A stretch of 64,000 nt of DNA from Trametes villosa (lineage: Eukaryota > Basidiomycota > Agaricomycetes > Polyporales > Polyporaceae). Where the stretch lies: NCBI GenBank assembly GCA_002964805.2, contig PUDQ02000001.1:8890001-8954000 (forward strand). The letters run 5' to 3'. The translations under genes and the position numbers were made by a program. Each line of letters begins with the position of its first letter. The stretch's first letter is position 1. This document shows positions 48,385-60,483 of the stretch, one piece after another. A model generated the notes under the pieces. It made no database searches. It was not told the DNA's origin and saw only the letters and a program-made list of their open reading frames with translations.

Positions 48385-48635
48385 TCGGCGCACACATGCC
48401 TGGGCGTGAGCACGACGCGCAACTGCGGCTCCTGGAACGCCAACCAGTCCCGCAGTCCCTTCGTATACCGCACGCGTCCCAGCGCGAAGCTCGTATCAAA
48501 GCTCTCTTTGAGGATCTACATGAGCATGCGCATCTCCTGCGATGCGAGCCCATGCCCGAGGCAGTTGTTCGGCCAAGGCGAGAAGGTCACGAACGCGCGT
48601 GTGTCGTGTGCGACTCGAATCTCCGCCCGCCACCA
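48385..48635 (-). pseudogene. Cytochrome P450 C-terminal fragment, broken
   Basis: Read on the minus strand the frame gives TRAFVTFSPWPNNCLGHGLA, QEMRMLM, an in-frame TAG, then TKGLRDWLAFQEPQLRVVLTP. This parallels the intact P450 at 58096-60258 (YAPFSFGPNNCVGRGLALQE, then EEGLRDWFTMQKPPLPVVLTP). The heme-binding glycine before the cysteine is lost (FSFG to FSPW), and the stop cuts the frame. No upstream exons of a P450 could be traced beyond about 48635, so only the last-exon part remains. It lies 230 or so bases from the end of repeat A, the same geometry as the intact P450 and repeat C. Confidence 0.85.
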
Positions 48636-49326
48636 CTCGCCACTTTCACGGGTGAGATAGCGGAAGGATATGTTCCCTGTTTACTTTGAATGGCCTATAG
48701 CGCACTGGGGTGCCGTACACAGTGGTACATGAACAGAGACAGGTGCCCGGGACAGTGTCCAGCGCATGAATTCGCCGGAGTGATAAGACGAGTATGCCGC
48801 ATACGAGCGTCTAGGACTCTAGGTGGACCACGTCGGTGTGCCTATCTCGATCCGCGCAGCCAAGTTATGTCCGGAACTGAGCGTTGAACCACAGGGAATA
48901 TTCACGAAGGAGTGGTGCTCTTAGTTGGCATCTCCAGCGAATGATAGTGAGCAATATTGCAGGGGTGGTGGTGGACCGAAGGCAAGGTGTGGGCGTCTGG
49001 CATCGACTGGCGCTGACTTGTTTGACGACCTCTCCTTGTCCTGAACCATCCCACCACCATCCCGCCCCGCGATTCCTGCGCCTCCTCCGACTCTCGGACG
49101 CGACTCTTGCGACGTTCGTTATCCTAGTCTATGCTATCTCTTGCCTTCGCTGTCCATCTCCTACCGCAGTGCCAGCACGCGTCTTTCCTTCAATCCTCGC
49201 TCTCACCCCAGCAACCATATAGCTATCTCTAATACAACCCTTCAGCTTTCTCTATAGCTTCCCGTACTCCTTGGGCTATATCCGCGAAACAATACCCACA
49301 CACTCTGTTACTAGCTAGGCTCTGCT
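48636..49326. other. Promoter region of the Tea4/Bud14-like gene
   Basis: About 690 bases between the P450 fragment and the ATG at 49327; the last 300 bases are pyrimidine-rich. No further P450 sequence or other gene was recognised. Confidence 0.5.
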
Positions 49327-52300
49327 ATGTCTGACGACATCATCCAACACCAAATACACGGCGACATGACCTACCCGTCCGACGAGGAACATTCCGTCCT
49401 CGAGGACGACTCCGACGGCGAGGACCGCGACATGGACTACATGGACGATGACGACGGCTCGTCCTCGCTCTCCATCCCTAACGAGTCCATCGACTTTGAC
49501 CTCGTCTACGCCCTACACAGCTTCGCCGCAACCGTCGAGGGCCAGGCGAACGTCGTCAAGGGCGACTCCCTCTTCCTGATGGACGACAGCAACAGCTACT
49601 GGTGGCTCGTTCGCGTCCTCAAAACGCAGGAGGTCGGCTACATCCCCGCAGAAAACATCGAGACTCCCTTTGAGCGCCTCGCGCGACTGAACAAGCATCG
49701 CAACGTCGATGTGCGCGACCTTTCCCTCTCTCCGTCGATCAAAAGCTCACGCCTACATCACAGCTCGCATCAGCCACCCAGACCGAACTGCAAGAGTCGC
49801 GCGACAGACTCCTGCAACTCAACCGCACTGGTTCCAACCAGGACCACGGCCCCTCGCCCACCCCGGGCTCCCAGCAAGCCCCGTCCCAGCAGTCCAAGGG
49901 CGTCCGGTTCAGAGCCGAGTTCGGCGTCCGCCGCTACGCGCCTGCGATCTGGAACGAGGAAGAGGAGGAAGAGGAGGACGTGGAATGGGACGACGAGGAC
50001 TACTCGGACGAGGACCCCGAGCTCGCGGAGGAGTGGGACGAGCGCGAGCGCACGCTCAACGGTAGCCAGCCCGCCGCGCCGCTCGGCATGGAGCCCGACG
50101 ACGGGATGAGCTGGGAGGACGGCACGGCAGAGGAGATGCAGCGTGAGCGCCTGGCGGCGCAGGGCGCGCAGATCCATGTCGAGGACATGGACCCCGCGCG
50201 CAAGGACTCGGGCGTGCTCTCCCCCCGCGAGGACATCGTCCAGCCGCTCCGCCCGCGCGACAAGCTCGTCATCGTGCCCGACGAGGTCTCGCCCGCCTCG
50301 CCCTCGTCTCCTGGCCGCACGATGGACCCCGCGCAAGCGACGGAGACGCGGAAGCTGAGCATGACCCCGCCGGTCGCGCGCGCCGACGACCACGCGGGCG
50401 GGCCGCTGCTGCCCAGTGCGATCATGCAGCAGCAGTCCGAGGAGCGGAAGCGGACGCGCGAGGAGATCGAGGCGCTCGAGGAGGCCGCGCGCAAGAAGCA
50501 GCACCTCGCGGGCCCTGCGAACGCACCCAGAGGCAAGGTCACCGCGACGGTGTCCGTGGGCGAGCCCGCCGCGAACAAGGGCGCGGGCGGGGGCAAGCTG
50601 CGCAAGGACCGCGACCGCGGGAACGAGACGACGGACGACGAGAGCGGGAAGGAAAAGGACAAGAAGAAGAAGGGCGTGTTCGGCGGGCTGTTCGGGCGGA
50701 AGAAGGACAAGGAGAAGGGCAAGGACAGGTCGGACACGGGGAGCGCCGCGAGCGCGGACTCGCTCACGCGCGAGTCGGAGGAGTCGGGCAGGTCGCTGCG
50801 CTCCTCGCCGCAGACGCCGCCCACGTCCGCGGAGGTGTCGTCGCCGACGACGGCGAGCGCGCGGCAGCAGCAACAGCAGGCGATGCTCGCGCAGAAGAAC
50901 TCGGCCGACCCGAAGCGGCTGATGCAGCAGCAGCAACAGCAGGGGCAGCCGCAACAGTCCCCGTCCCAGCAGGTCTCGCCGCAGGACGCGTCGCAACCTC
51001 AACAGGCGCGCGCGCAGCCCGAGGGGAGCAGCCAGGTGCAGGTGCAGCTGTCGCAGCACGCGTCGCAGCTCCGGCAGCGCGACCAGCAGCAGCAGATGCT
51101 GTACCAGCAGTACCTGAACCGGTCGCCGGCGACGCCGCCCGAGGCGCAGCCGTCGTACGGGCTGCAGTCTGCGTCGGTGATGCCGGGCGGGTCGATGTCG
51201 TTCAACTCGTCGACGAGCTCGGCGTCCGGGCTGACCGCGAGCGGCTCGCGGCCGCGCCCCGGCTCGCTCGTGCTGTCGCCGACGGCGATGGACGGGCAGG
51301 GCGTCGGGCTGCCGGACCTGAGCGTCGTGCGCGTGTTTGCGGGCGACCATCTGCAGACGGAGGCGACGTTCAAGACGGTGCTGCTGAACACGTCGACGAC
51401 GGCGTCGGACCTGGTGCGGCAGGCGATCCAGCGCTTCCGGCTGCCCGCGGGCGAGGACGAGAAGGACTACTACCTGACGATCAAGCAGGTCGAGGGCTCG
51501 TCCGCGGTGCTGCGCGGGGACGAGCGGCCGCTGGGCGTGTTCGAGACGCTCGTCGAGGCCGCGCTCGAGCTCCCGAAGGTGAAGCGGAGCAGCGTGGGCA
51601 GCATCAGCTCCGTCGCGAGCAACCTCTCGATGCACCCCGCGATCCGGAAGCTGTCGATGAACGACTTCACGGACGACTCGCAGGTCAAGTTCTATCTCAA
51701 CCGCCGAGGGCGCGGCGACGAGAGCATGGATGGCGAGGGCGACGAGACGTTGCTTGCGGAGAGCGTCGACGAGGAGGGCGGCGAGCACACGCGCTCGCGC
51801 CCGCAGTATCTGTCGGTGTCCACTGCCGGCGGGAACCACGTGCCGCCGGAGCGGTTCAGCTCGCCGTCGTTCCGCTTCGGGATGCAGCTGGTCATCTATC
51901 CTGATGACCTGCCGGATGACATGGTCTTCGACCCGCAGACGGAGGCGATCGTGTTCAAGAGCACGCTCCGGAACAGGCCGCAGGCGAGCCAGGTGCCGTC
52001 CCCGGGCATCTCGCAGACGCTGCGCAAGAAGATTTTCGTGTTCCCGAAGAACATCACGGTTGCGGAGGTCATTGAGCAGGGCCTGGACAGGTTTGGGATT
52101 CCGGAGGGTGTCGTGGACGGGGGCGACGAGGTGGAAGACAAGATGACCAAGCGCCGGAGTTCGTCTCGGGTTCGGTATGGCTTGACGGTCGAGCTCAATG
52201 GCAAGGGTGAGTGTGGCGTGATACGTCTGTGGCAATCTGTTGGCTGATCGGCTTCTTCAGAGCGTGAACTGTCACCTTCCAGCAAGGTGATCGACGCGTT

Positions 52301-53677
52301 CCCCCGCGCGCCGGCTTACCGCCAGGTCGACCGCAAGTTCGAGAGCAAGCGTCGCTCGGTGGACTCTGCCCAGCTGCTGCTTGGTTCTGCCGACGATGTC
52401 CGCCCCGACGACCCCACCTTCATCTTGCGCCGCGCCATCGCCTACCGGAGCTCTTCATCGCGCCACCGCTCGTCTGCCCCCCTGGACGAGCTTGCTCTGC
52501 AGCAGCTCCGGGACTCGATCTCCAGCTCCAGTACGGCGTCGGACACGACCGCACAGCCCGAAGAGGCTACGAAGCGCCAGCCGTCGAGGCAGGAGATCAT
52601 CGCTGCGCAGCGTGCGGCCACCCGCGCCAACCAGCGTGCTATCTTGTCGACGAACCAGAACTCGCTCCGGGGCTTGGACGTGCTTCTGCCGGGCAACGCG
52701 ATGCTCCGCAGCTCGCGCTATGAGGTCGACGATAGGATGCGGTACTCGTACGTTGAGCCCGACGGCGAAACGTATGATATCAGCGACATCGTCGAGGAGG
52801 AATGGCGTGGCGAGGTCGGGCAAGGCTTGAAGACGAACCCAGCGAGCGAGGATCTGCTGCACGACGTGCTTGCGCACGGCAAGGATGGTGTCGGCGCGAA
52901 GATCGAGCGCGTGCTCAGCAAGTTGAAGCACGAGAAGGGCGCGGGTCGTGCGCCGTTATCGCAGTCATCCACCCAACAGACGATCTCGTCGTCGGACTCC
53001 GCGCGCTCGAGCACGGACTCTACGTACTCGGCCAACGAGCCCTCTCCCGCGCTCTCTTCGTCGCGCACGGCAACACCGACGGCGCACAACCGAACCGGCT
53101 CGGTCACGGGCGGCCAGCGCGTCGCCTCGCCGCCGCAGTCGCAGTCGCGCATGTCGAGCTACAGGACGGCGAGCCCGGGCGAGTCGGACTACCAGCGCTC
53201 GCACACGGCTACGCCCACCGGGCGGGCCCGCGGGTACCCCGTCCCGCACGAGCGGCAGTCCTCGTTCGCGTCCGCGGTCTCGGACTACCGCACGGCGACG
53301 CCGTCGTCGCCGCGCGGCCCGATGCCGTCGGGGCTCCCGCACGCGAAGGAGGACGCGAAGGCGAAGCTGGTGCTGCCGAAGAACGACTTCGGGCTGAACG
53401 AGATGATGGCGGTCATCGAGATGCGCGCGGCCCTGAGCGAGAAGGCGGCACCCGAGCAGGCTCCGCTGGACGCGGTCGAAGAGATGTTGTTCGGGCGGCC
53501 GCTGGACAGGGGGGCGCTGCACCCGCAGATCCGGGATATCTATGCGACGACGTTCGCACAGTTGGAGGAGATGGACCAGGTGCGTATCTGCTTTGTTTGT
53601 GCTGAGGATGTCGGTTACTTACGCGGATACTGCAGACGCTCGACGAACTGCTGCAGCAGGCGATCCACGTTCATTGA
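49327..53677 (+). CDS. Tea4/Bud14-like SH3 polarity protein with RA-like domains
   Basis: Four exons (49327-49710, 49764-52206, 52261-53579, 53636-53677) give 1395 residues. After an acidic N terminus the SH3 domain (about 58-113) reads FDLVYALHSFAATVEGQANV and NSYWWLVRVLKTQEVGYIPA, then the family-typical ETPFERLARLNKHRNVDL. At 173-177 KGVRF fits the PP1-binding RVxF motif, as expected for Tea4 and Bud14, which bring protein phosphatase 1 to growth sites at cell tips. The middle is acidic, then Lys-rich and Gln-rich (several runs of Q). A Ras-association-like domain lies at about 645-725 (VVRVFAGDHLQTEATFK, YYLTIKQVEG), and a second such segment at about 880-970. The C-terminal third is Ser-rich, with a last helix near LNEMMAVIEMRAALS. 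The final coding exon is 42 nt. Confidence 0.85.
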
Positions 53678-53832
53678 GATTGAGAAAGACCGAGACGATC
53701 ATGACGTATTTATCGCGGTTCCCGTCGCGTGTATCTTACAGCTGCCACGTTTGCTTAGTATTTATGCACTGGCTACTTATTCGGATCTTCGCTGTTTCTC
53801 TCCTGATCGACGTCCTTCACGGATGGGACGCA

Positions 53833-54846
53833 ATGGCTAGTATACCTCGGATCGGTCGCGATTACGAGGCCGACGCCGCTGAGCTGGCGCTGAACTCTGT
53901 CCTTGACTTCGGGCTTTCATTTGATAGCCTTCGAGCGAGCCAGAGCGTCCACCTCGCGGAGGCCGCGTTGTGTGGGAGCTGTACGGGGCGGTATGGAGCG
54001 CAGCGAGGATGCTCTTGCTCTACCTCGTGCACCATTAACGTTCTTACGTGGCTTGTCGCTATGCACCTAGAACTCCCAGTCACGCTGAAGAACAGCAGCA
54101 TCTCGATCGTAAGTTACTCTTGCTAAGATAGGCGCGGATGACTCACAATTCTTTCCTAGACATTGCAGGGCTTGTGCCATGTGCTATTAAAGGCTTTCCT
54201 GGTCGCATGGCCGCTCGCGTTCCCGGGAGGCGTCGTCGCCGTAAAGTGCTGGAGGGCGGCCGACCCTTTGCGCGTGGTGACGCGAATACGGCTCTGGTTC
54301 AGCGGGCTGAGGGGACGCGCACGTCCGCGGTATACGAGGTACACCACGCCGGAGAAGGAAGACGCGTACTGGCACTCGGCGGAGAGGACGAGGCGGGTGT
54401 TCCAGGCGTCCGATGCGAATACGACGCCGCCGGGTGTCCCGCTTGTGAGGTATTACACGCCGCGGCTCCCCCCGGCGTACCGGGACGCGAGGGAGACCAG
54501 CCTGGAGGCGACGGAGTACCCGCTCTCCGCGAGGACGTTTTGCAAATGGCATAGGATGGTGTTTCGTGGGCCGGTATGTTCTCTTGCACCTGCCGCGTTC
54601 TTCTGGCTATGGCGACAAAACTCACGGTTGTCCGCGTTATAGTTGCACCCCACGCTGAAGGAGGCGGCATCGCAAATTCGGTACTTCAGCAGTCGCGACC
54701 GGCAGGAGATACGCAGGATTGCACGGTTGGCGACGGATGAGGAGGTGTTTTGTCAAGGGCGGCGGCGGTGGACGACACGGTACGCGATGATGTGGAAGCG
54801 GTGGTTGAAGACGAGGGGGCCAGACCTCGTCGTCGTGTTTGAGTAG
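53833..54846 (+). CDS. Unrecognised protein with hydrophobic segments
   Basis: Three exons (53833-54108, 54160-54573, 54643-54846) join in phase 0 and give 297 residues. I do not recognise the family. The N-terminal part has a Cys-rich patch (CGSCTGRYGAQRGCSCSTSC) followed by hydrophobic NVLTWLVAMHLELPV; a second hydrophobic stretch (VLLKAFLVAWPLAFPGGVVAV) begins exon 2 and may cross a membrane. The rest is basic with many Arg and Tyr (RPRYTRYTTPEKEDAYWHSAERTRRVF) and ends in DLVVVFE. The ATG lies only 155 bases after the upstream stop. Splice sites are good and the frame is open over all three exons, so I consider it a real gene of narrow distribution. Confidence 0.6.
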
Positions 54847-55390
54847 CGCTGAGAGGGTGTTGATATATTGGCGTATGCTCGTAGTGGTTTTCGTAGTGCT
54901 CAATGCAAACGCGAGGTTGCGGTTCTCTGACTGAGCGGCACGAGGCCCGAGCGAATTGCCACAGAGCTTATGTGTGCTCACCTGGACAGTAGGGACTCAT
55001 GAAGGGGCGCCGAGAACGCACACGAATCGTGAATGCTATACGTATCTCATGGTCGGGAAGGACGTTGTGCGCGAGAGCGAGTTGCATGAAGGCGTTATCG
55101 AGAGGAGCAGCCGCTCAAAGATGTCGCGCGTGGCACAGAGAGAGGTATGTCTCCGAGAGCTCGCCATATTTGCGAGGGAAAGACAGGCAGCGAACATGTG
55201 TTCGAGCGCGATCCGGGCATGATGCAGGAGAGATGTATATCATTGAGACTAGAGCGGACAAGCGGTGCACGGCGACCCAGGGTGCCATCGACCGCGCTCC
55301 TGCTACGAAGATCATTAAGGCATATGAGCGAGCGTTCGTATGGAAGACAACAAGAGGACATACCTGGAGAGTTGACATCGCGTGCCATGA
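54847..55390. other. Spacer left of repeat B
   Basis: About 540 bases. A 68-residue ATG frame at 55016-55222 shows no recognisable similarity. Nothing else was supported. Confidence 0.45.
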
Positions 55391-56915
55391 TCCACGAGAA
55401 GGGGCGGAGACCGAAACCAGTCCCACGAAGGGACGCCTCCGAGGAGGATGTGGAAAAAATTAAGCTGCAGCGATCACGAAGATGAGCGTACAGGCCTACA
55501 CGACACGCCCATGACAGCGCGCGGCAGGGCTTCGCCGGGACGTCGAGTGCGGAAATCACTCCGTGTCTCTCGACGCCGAGGCGGGTCCAGGGTCTTGAGG
55601 GCCGGGGTCGTCCGTCGAGGAGGGGAGGAAGGCTGTGGGGGCAAGGGTATAGCAGCGCAGCGTATGAAAAGCATAGAGGAGACGAGGAGAAAGAAGAGAG
55701 AAGCCCGGGGACCTGCCTCACTGCGAGGGGCCATGACTCCCCCCGTGGTGCAGTGAGACCGGCCGTCGCGAGGCAACTAAGGAAGAAGAAGGCCAGCAAG
55801 CTGGAAAAAAGAAAGAGAGGAGGACGACACACCGTGTAGGTTACCGCCTCGCTGCGTCCGGGCCATGACACCCTTCAGCAGTCCGGCGGATCGAATACCA
55901 GCGGCTCCAGCTCCAGCTCCGGGTCCAGGGGGGGCTTGAGGGTCGCGCGCGCAGCTCGTCGGGGAGGCTGTGGGGGTAAGTGTACAAAGGAGGTGCAAGT
56001 GTCCGAAGCCCGAGCCATGCATGAGGTATAGTAGGTATGCGAATGTTTTTGTGCTTTAATGTTATGAAGTTTTTTTTGGGATTTTATGGGGTTTTATGGG
56101 GAGCGAAGCGAGAAGAGGAAAGAAGTCCGAGTCTGAGCCAAGTCCGAGTCCAAGTCCGAGTCCAAGTCCAAGCCAAGTCCGAAACCAAAGAAGCAAAATA
56201 GCAAAACAGCGAACACGGAGAAGGTGGCGAGCCGGAGCTGCCTTTTGGGAGAAGATAAAGCAGGAAGGAGGAGCCGCAAAGACTGCGACGAGACGCCGCC
56301 CCCGCCGAAGCGGAGAGTACACAGCGCCCCCAGACCTCGCAACAGCAGCCGTGCCCGGGGATCGTCGGTCGGCGTCGAGAGAGGGGCTAGCTCTCCGTTG
56401 GCTCTCCTCCGCCCGGTGAGCTAATCGTTCGGCCATCGGCGAGGAAATCACTCCTCGCGTCGAGCCTCCCGACGCCCGTGTACGGCGACCGGCGTTCGCG
56501 GTCCATCCTCCTCGGCTGACCGCGGCGTTGAGGGGTGCAAGGTGCACCACGCTCGCTGCCGGGCTGCGACAGGAACTCACCGTGCTCGTTCGCGAGAGGC
56601 GGGGGTTTCGTTCGACTAGGGGCTTGTGCAGTCCGTCGCCACCAGGGCGACGGGAAGCCGACTAGTGAGCTCGACCGTCCGCCGCGGGGTACTAGAGAGC
56701 GGGGGTCGAGTGCGTCGCCACATGATGAAGCAAGAGTGCCTGGTGAGGGGCGGTACTTGATCGACATGACCCAGATGCACTTGCAAAAAAAGCAGGTAGT
56801 GCGGGAGAAGGAAGTGGGAGGAAAGAAGGGGGAATGGGGGGCGAGGTTGGGCGGGAGCAGGATGATATAGGCTGGCTGGTTTGGATCGGGCCTGAGTCGC
56901 AGAGGCTGACCGCCG
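55391..56915 (-). repeat. Dispersed repeat, copy B
   Basis: Full-length second copy in opposite orientation to copy A, sharing both ends (CGGCGGTCAGCC at 56915 and CCTTCTCGTGGA at 55391). Most bases match copy A by eye; differences are scattered substitutions, small indels and a shorter hexamer tract. The flanking bases differ from those of copy A, which defines the element ends. No target-site duplication was evident. Confidence 0.8.
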
Positions 56916-58095
56916 GCTGTGACTCTGGGTCGTTCTTCGGTTCATGCTGAAGCATACGTTTCCCTGATCATCAAGGATATATTGCGGGTAGCGCGAAGTA
57001 ATATACAACGCGGAGAATGACGGGGGGGACTGCACCTCGTACCTGGCCTGTCTTGAGTCTGTACAGAAAGGCTCGATACACAAAACAAGCACATAGACGT
57101 ACCTCTCAATCGCCTTGATGCTGTAGCCATCCAACTCCGCGCACAGTAAGTGCAGCCCGCAATGAATTCGACCACAGCAGACGAGGGGGGAATACAGAGC
57201 GAGGCTGAGGCATTGTGGCGGGCAGTGGCAAGGAGTAGTTCAACACATGAACTTCTTGCTGATTCGGGCGACCGGACGGTAAGCGCTGGGGTGACGTCAA
57301 GCCCTAACCTGCCCGTGCCATGTCTGGCTTCGCTCGACGCGGAGTCGACGATCTTCCTTCGTCTGAACCAAAACGATGCCGAGCACGACATATCGTATCG
57401 AGAGGCTGCTCTGTATTCATTTATCCTCCCAGACTCTACTTAACTTGGATCCGGATACTGGATGTCTCGTAATGTGGGGAGGATCGCCTGAAACTTAGTG
57501 GATAACTCAGGTGCGCTACTAGGTCCTCGCGGCCTTTCCAAGCAGTGCTCATCGCTGGTTTTGTACTTGCGCTCAATCAGTTCTCCGCGAGTGCTGCAAG
57601 TAGCCTCGCATACGGGCAGCCGCGGAGCCGCTTGCGTAGCTACCGGCAGTACAACCTCGTACAACAGGCCAGCGGCGGTTCAAGTTTCTAGCGCTGAGGA
57701 CCCATACTAGTGGCTGTGTTCTGTCCTACTACTTGGCCATCACTGTCATGCGCACTGTCGCAGTCGGTCCCCCGGATCCTGTCTCCTGCTACGACTATGG
57801 CGCTCGCAGGAAAGGTATGGGTGTGACCAGGGTGCTGCTTGCCGATGTATTCAGGTGTGCCGCCACTGCCGCGAGAACCGATTCAGAGAAGCGAAGTGTT
57901 TGTCGAGATCTCCGATCGCTCACCACCCTATCATCATTTGACAATTCACCGCTCACTCGCCGAACACGCCCTCACGGCTATTCATAACTAGTTACTATCC
58001 CCATCAAGACATCTCCAGTCGGCCAGCACGCTCTAGGGCCCCTATATAATTGCTAAGGGCAGAAGTCCCTTCTTTTCCTCACCTTCCTCTTCGAT
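56916..58095. other. Spacer between repeat B and the P450 gene
   Basis: About 1.2 kb. On the minus strand near 57390-56950 there are short splice-like joins and hydrophobic frames that may be the remains of a gene, but no family is recognised. The last 100 bases before the P450 start are pyrimidine-rich, with TATATAA at 58042-58048. Confidence 0.4.
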
Positions 58096-60258
58096 ATGGT
58101 TCTTCCAACCGATGGCGCCCTCGCGGTCGTCTTTGCCGCCTTGGTGAGTCTCATCCAAGTCGGCAACGATCTCACGTACTTACACCTGCATTAGATTGCT
58201 CACCAGATCTTCAAGCGCTACGAGCCTGACAGTCTGACAGCCCACTTTGGCCTTCTCGTCCTTCCTCCTGCCCTGCTCTCGCTCGTGTTCCGGACGTCTG
58301 TTTCTCCTCTTATCACCATATTCTATAGTTCCTTGTTGTACTACTCTACACTCGTACTCTCGGTCGTGCTCTATCGCCTCTCTCCCTTCCACCCCTTGGC
58401 CAGATATCCTGGCCCGGTATACCTCAAAGTCTCCAAGCTCTTCTTGATATGGGTCGCCACCGGCGGAAGCCAGCACAAGTTCATCAAGGCCCTTCACGAG
58501 AAGTATGGGGACATTGTCCGCACAGGTTCGCATACCCGTTCCAACCCGGATTCATAGCTTGCTCACCAGGTCTCACAGGACCGAACGAGGTTTCAATCCG
58601 GGACGCCGATGCCCTCCCGTCCATAAGCACGATTCCTAAAGATCCCCGTGAGTCGCGGGCCCGAGGCCGATCCCCGAGGCTTCCGTACTCACCGCCTGTG
58701 AATCGTGCTTAGGCTATCGGTTTAACGCGAAGATGGCGTTCAAGGACAACTACTCGCTTATCGCCGAGCCGAACCCGCACGAGCACGCTCGCCGCCGCAA
58801 GCCGTGGACCAGGGCGTTCAACGCGGCTGCGCTCAAGGGATACGAGGAGATCATAGCGAAACGCGCGAATGCGCTCGTTGATACGCTCGCTGCGCAGAAG
58901 GGCGAGGTCGACCTCGGGAAGTGGTTCGCCTACTTCACGTAAACATATCGGTCTTACGTCTGGCGCGTCGATACTAAAGCATATGGTACACAGATTCGAT
59001 TTCATGAGCGACATGGCGTAAGTCACGGAGGATACGCCGTAGGCATTACGATACACTAACCCGTACTATGCAGGTTTGGTGGCGGGTCGGAGATGATCCG
59101 GGACGGCGACTCGGGGAGCAGCTGGCACGTCCTCGAAGAGGGTCAAGTGTAAGTCCTCATTGAGACTCGTCTCCACGACGCATTCCGACGACGAGCAGAC
59201 AATTCCATGCTATCGGGCAGCTTCCCTGGGCCGCTGTCTACGCCCGCCGTATCCCCTCCTTTGCTCGGGTCACTCAGCGCATGGTCAGCTACGGCATCGG
59301 TCTCGCTGCTGCACGCGTCAAGAACGGCTCGCTCAGTCGCGACCTGTTCTATTACCTCGTAAGCATCCCGTGTGACCACTGTCTGTCCTAGCGTCGTGTG
59401 TCCGACACGCTTTTTATTGCCAGAACAACGAAGACGGGGCGGAACCAGTGACGCCGCCTTTCCCGGAGATCGTCTCCAATGGTGTGCTGGCGATGGTCGC
59501 CGGCGCGGACACGACGTCCATCGCCCTCTCTAACCTCTTCTACTTCGTCCTCTCCGACCGGTCGGTGTACAAGCGCCTGCAGGCCGAAGTCGACCGCTAT
59601 TTCCCCTTAGGGGAGAACGCGCTGGAAACGAAGCACCACGCGAGCATGCCGTTCCTCAATGCCGTTATGTGAGTGCCCAACCGGTCGCAGAGGCTGGGAC
59701 TGAGCTGACCGTGGCGTTCGTCCAGCAACGAGACGCTCCGTCTCTATCCCATTGTAGCCGACGGAAGCCAACGGCGCGTGCCCAAAGGGTCAGGTGGACG
59801 CGTCGCAGGATCCTAGTACGTTCTTCGACACCATCTGCCTTTCGCCTATCATTGACACAGACCGATCCTTTCCACACAGCTACCTCCCGGAAGGCACCAC
59901 GGCTTACATCCATCTCTACGCCCTCCAGCGCGACCCGCGCTACTTCTCGCCGCACCCCGAGTCCTTCTACCCCGATCGTTGGCTCCCGCGCACCGACGCC
60001 TCCTCCGACGCGGCCGAGGAGAAGGGGGCCGTGCACGACGTGCGCGCGTACGCGCCGTTCTCGTTCGGGCCGAACAACTGCGTCGGGCGCGGGCTCGCGC
60101 TGCAGGAGATCCGCATGCTCGTCGCGCTGCTCGTGCAGCGCTTCGACATGCGCCTCGCGCCCGGGTGGACGCCGCGGGCGTATGAGGAGGGGTTGAGGGA
60201 TTGGTTTACGATGCAGAAGCCGCCGTTGCCGGTCGTGCTTACGCCGAGGCGTGCGTGA
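58096..60258 (+). CDS. Cytochrome P450 monooxygenase, 10 exons
   Basis: Ten exons (58096-58143, 58195-58525, 58579-58647, 58713-58938, 58994-59017, 59074-59148, 59199-59358, 59424-59668, 59726-59815, 59880-60258) give 548 residues. The N terminus carries two or three hydrophobic helices (LAVVFAALIAHQIF, LLVLPPALLSLVF, LLYYSTLVLSVVLY) and then PFHPLARYPGP. P450 motifs are complete: NEVSIRDADAL, I-helix AGADTTS, K-helix ETLR, PDRWLP, and heme-binding FSFGPNNCVGRG. The multi-helix anchor and the LARYPGP hinge are typical of basidiomycete microsomal P450s; the substrate is unknown. A broken relative lies at 48385-48635. Repeat C ends about 225 bases beyond its stop. The junction at 59815/59880 uses a less clear donor and is the least certain. 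Confidence 0.92.
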
Positions 60259-60483
60259 GCGGGGCATGCGAGTGCCCGAGAAGGATTGGGGCAGGGCGTG
60301 GAGGATAACGGTGGCATTCTTTGTACTACATGCTATAGTGCTGTGCCTACGCCAGACGACAATCGCTTCGAGCGCGCGTTTCCTGTGCTACCAATTCACG
60401 ACGTGTGAGCGAGAGCAGACCCAGATGATAACGGAGAACGTACTCGAAGTGCTGCGCCGCGTGCCTTCCGCCGAACGAGCGAG

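Noticed and set aside
49770..52235. 821-codon open frame on the minus strand
   Set aside because: It is the exact antisense of the Tea4/Bud14-like exon, is dominated by Arg, Leu and Ala as expected from GC-rich antisense codons, and has no family similarity.
54999..55463. 154-codon frame left of and into repeat B
   Set aside because: It crosses the repeat boundary, has no family similarity and no splice or promoter support.
56950..57391. Possible minus-strand exon pair next to repeat B
   Set aside because: Splice-like joins exist, but the resulting peptide matches no family I recognise and the frame is interrupted. I kept it only as a note in the spacer.
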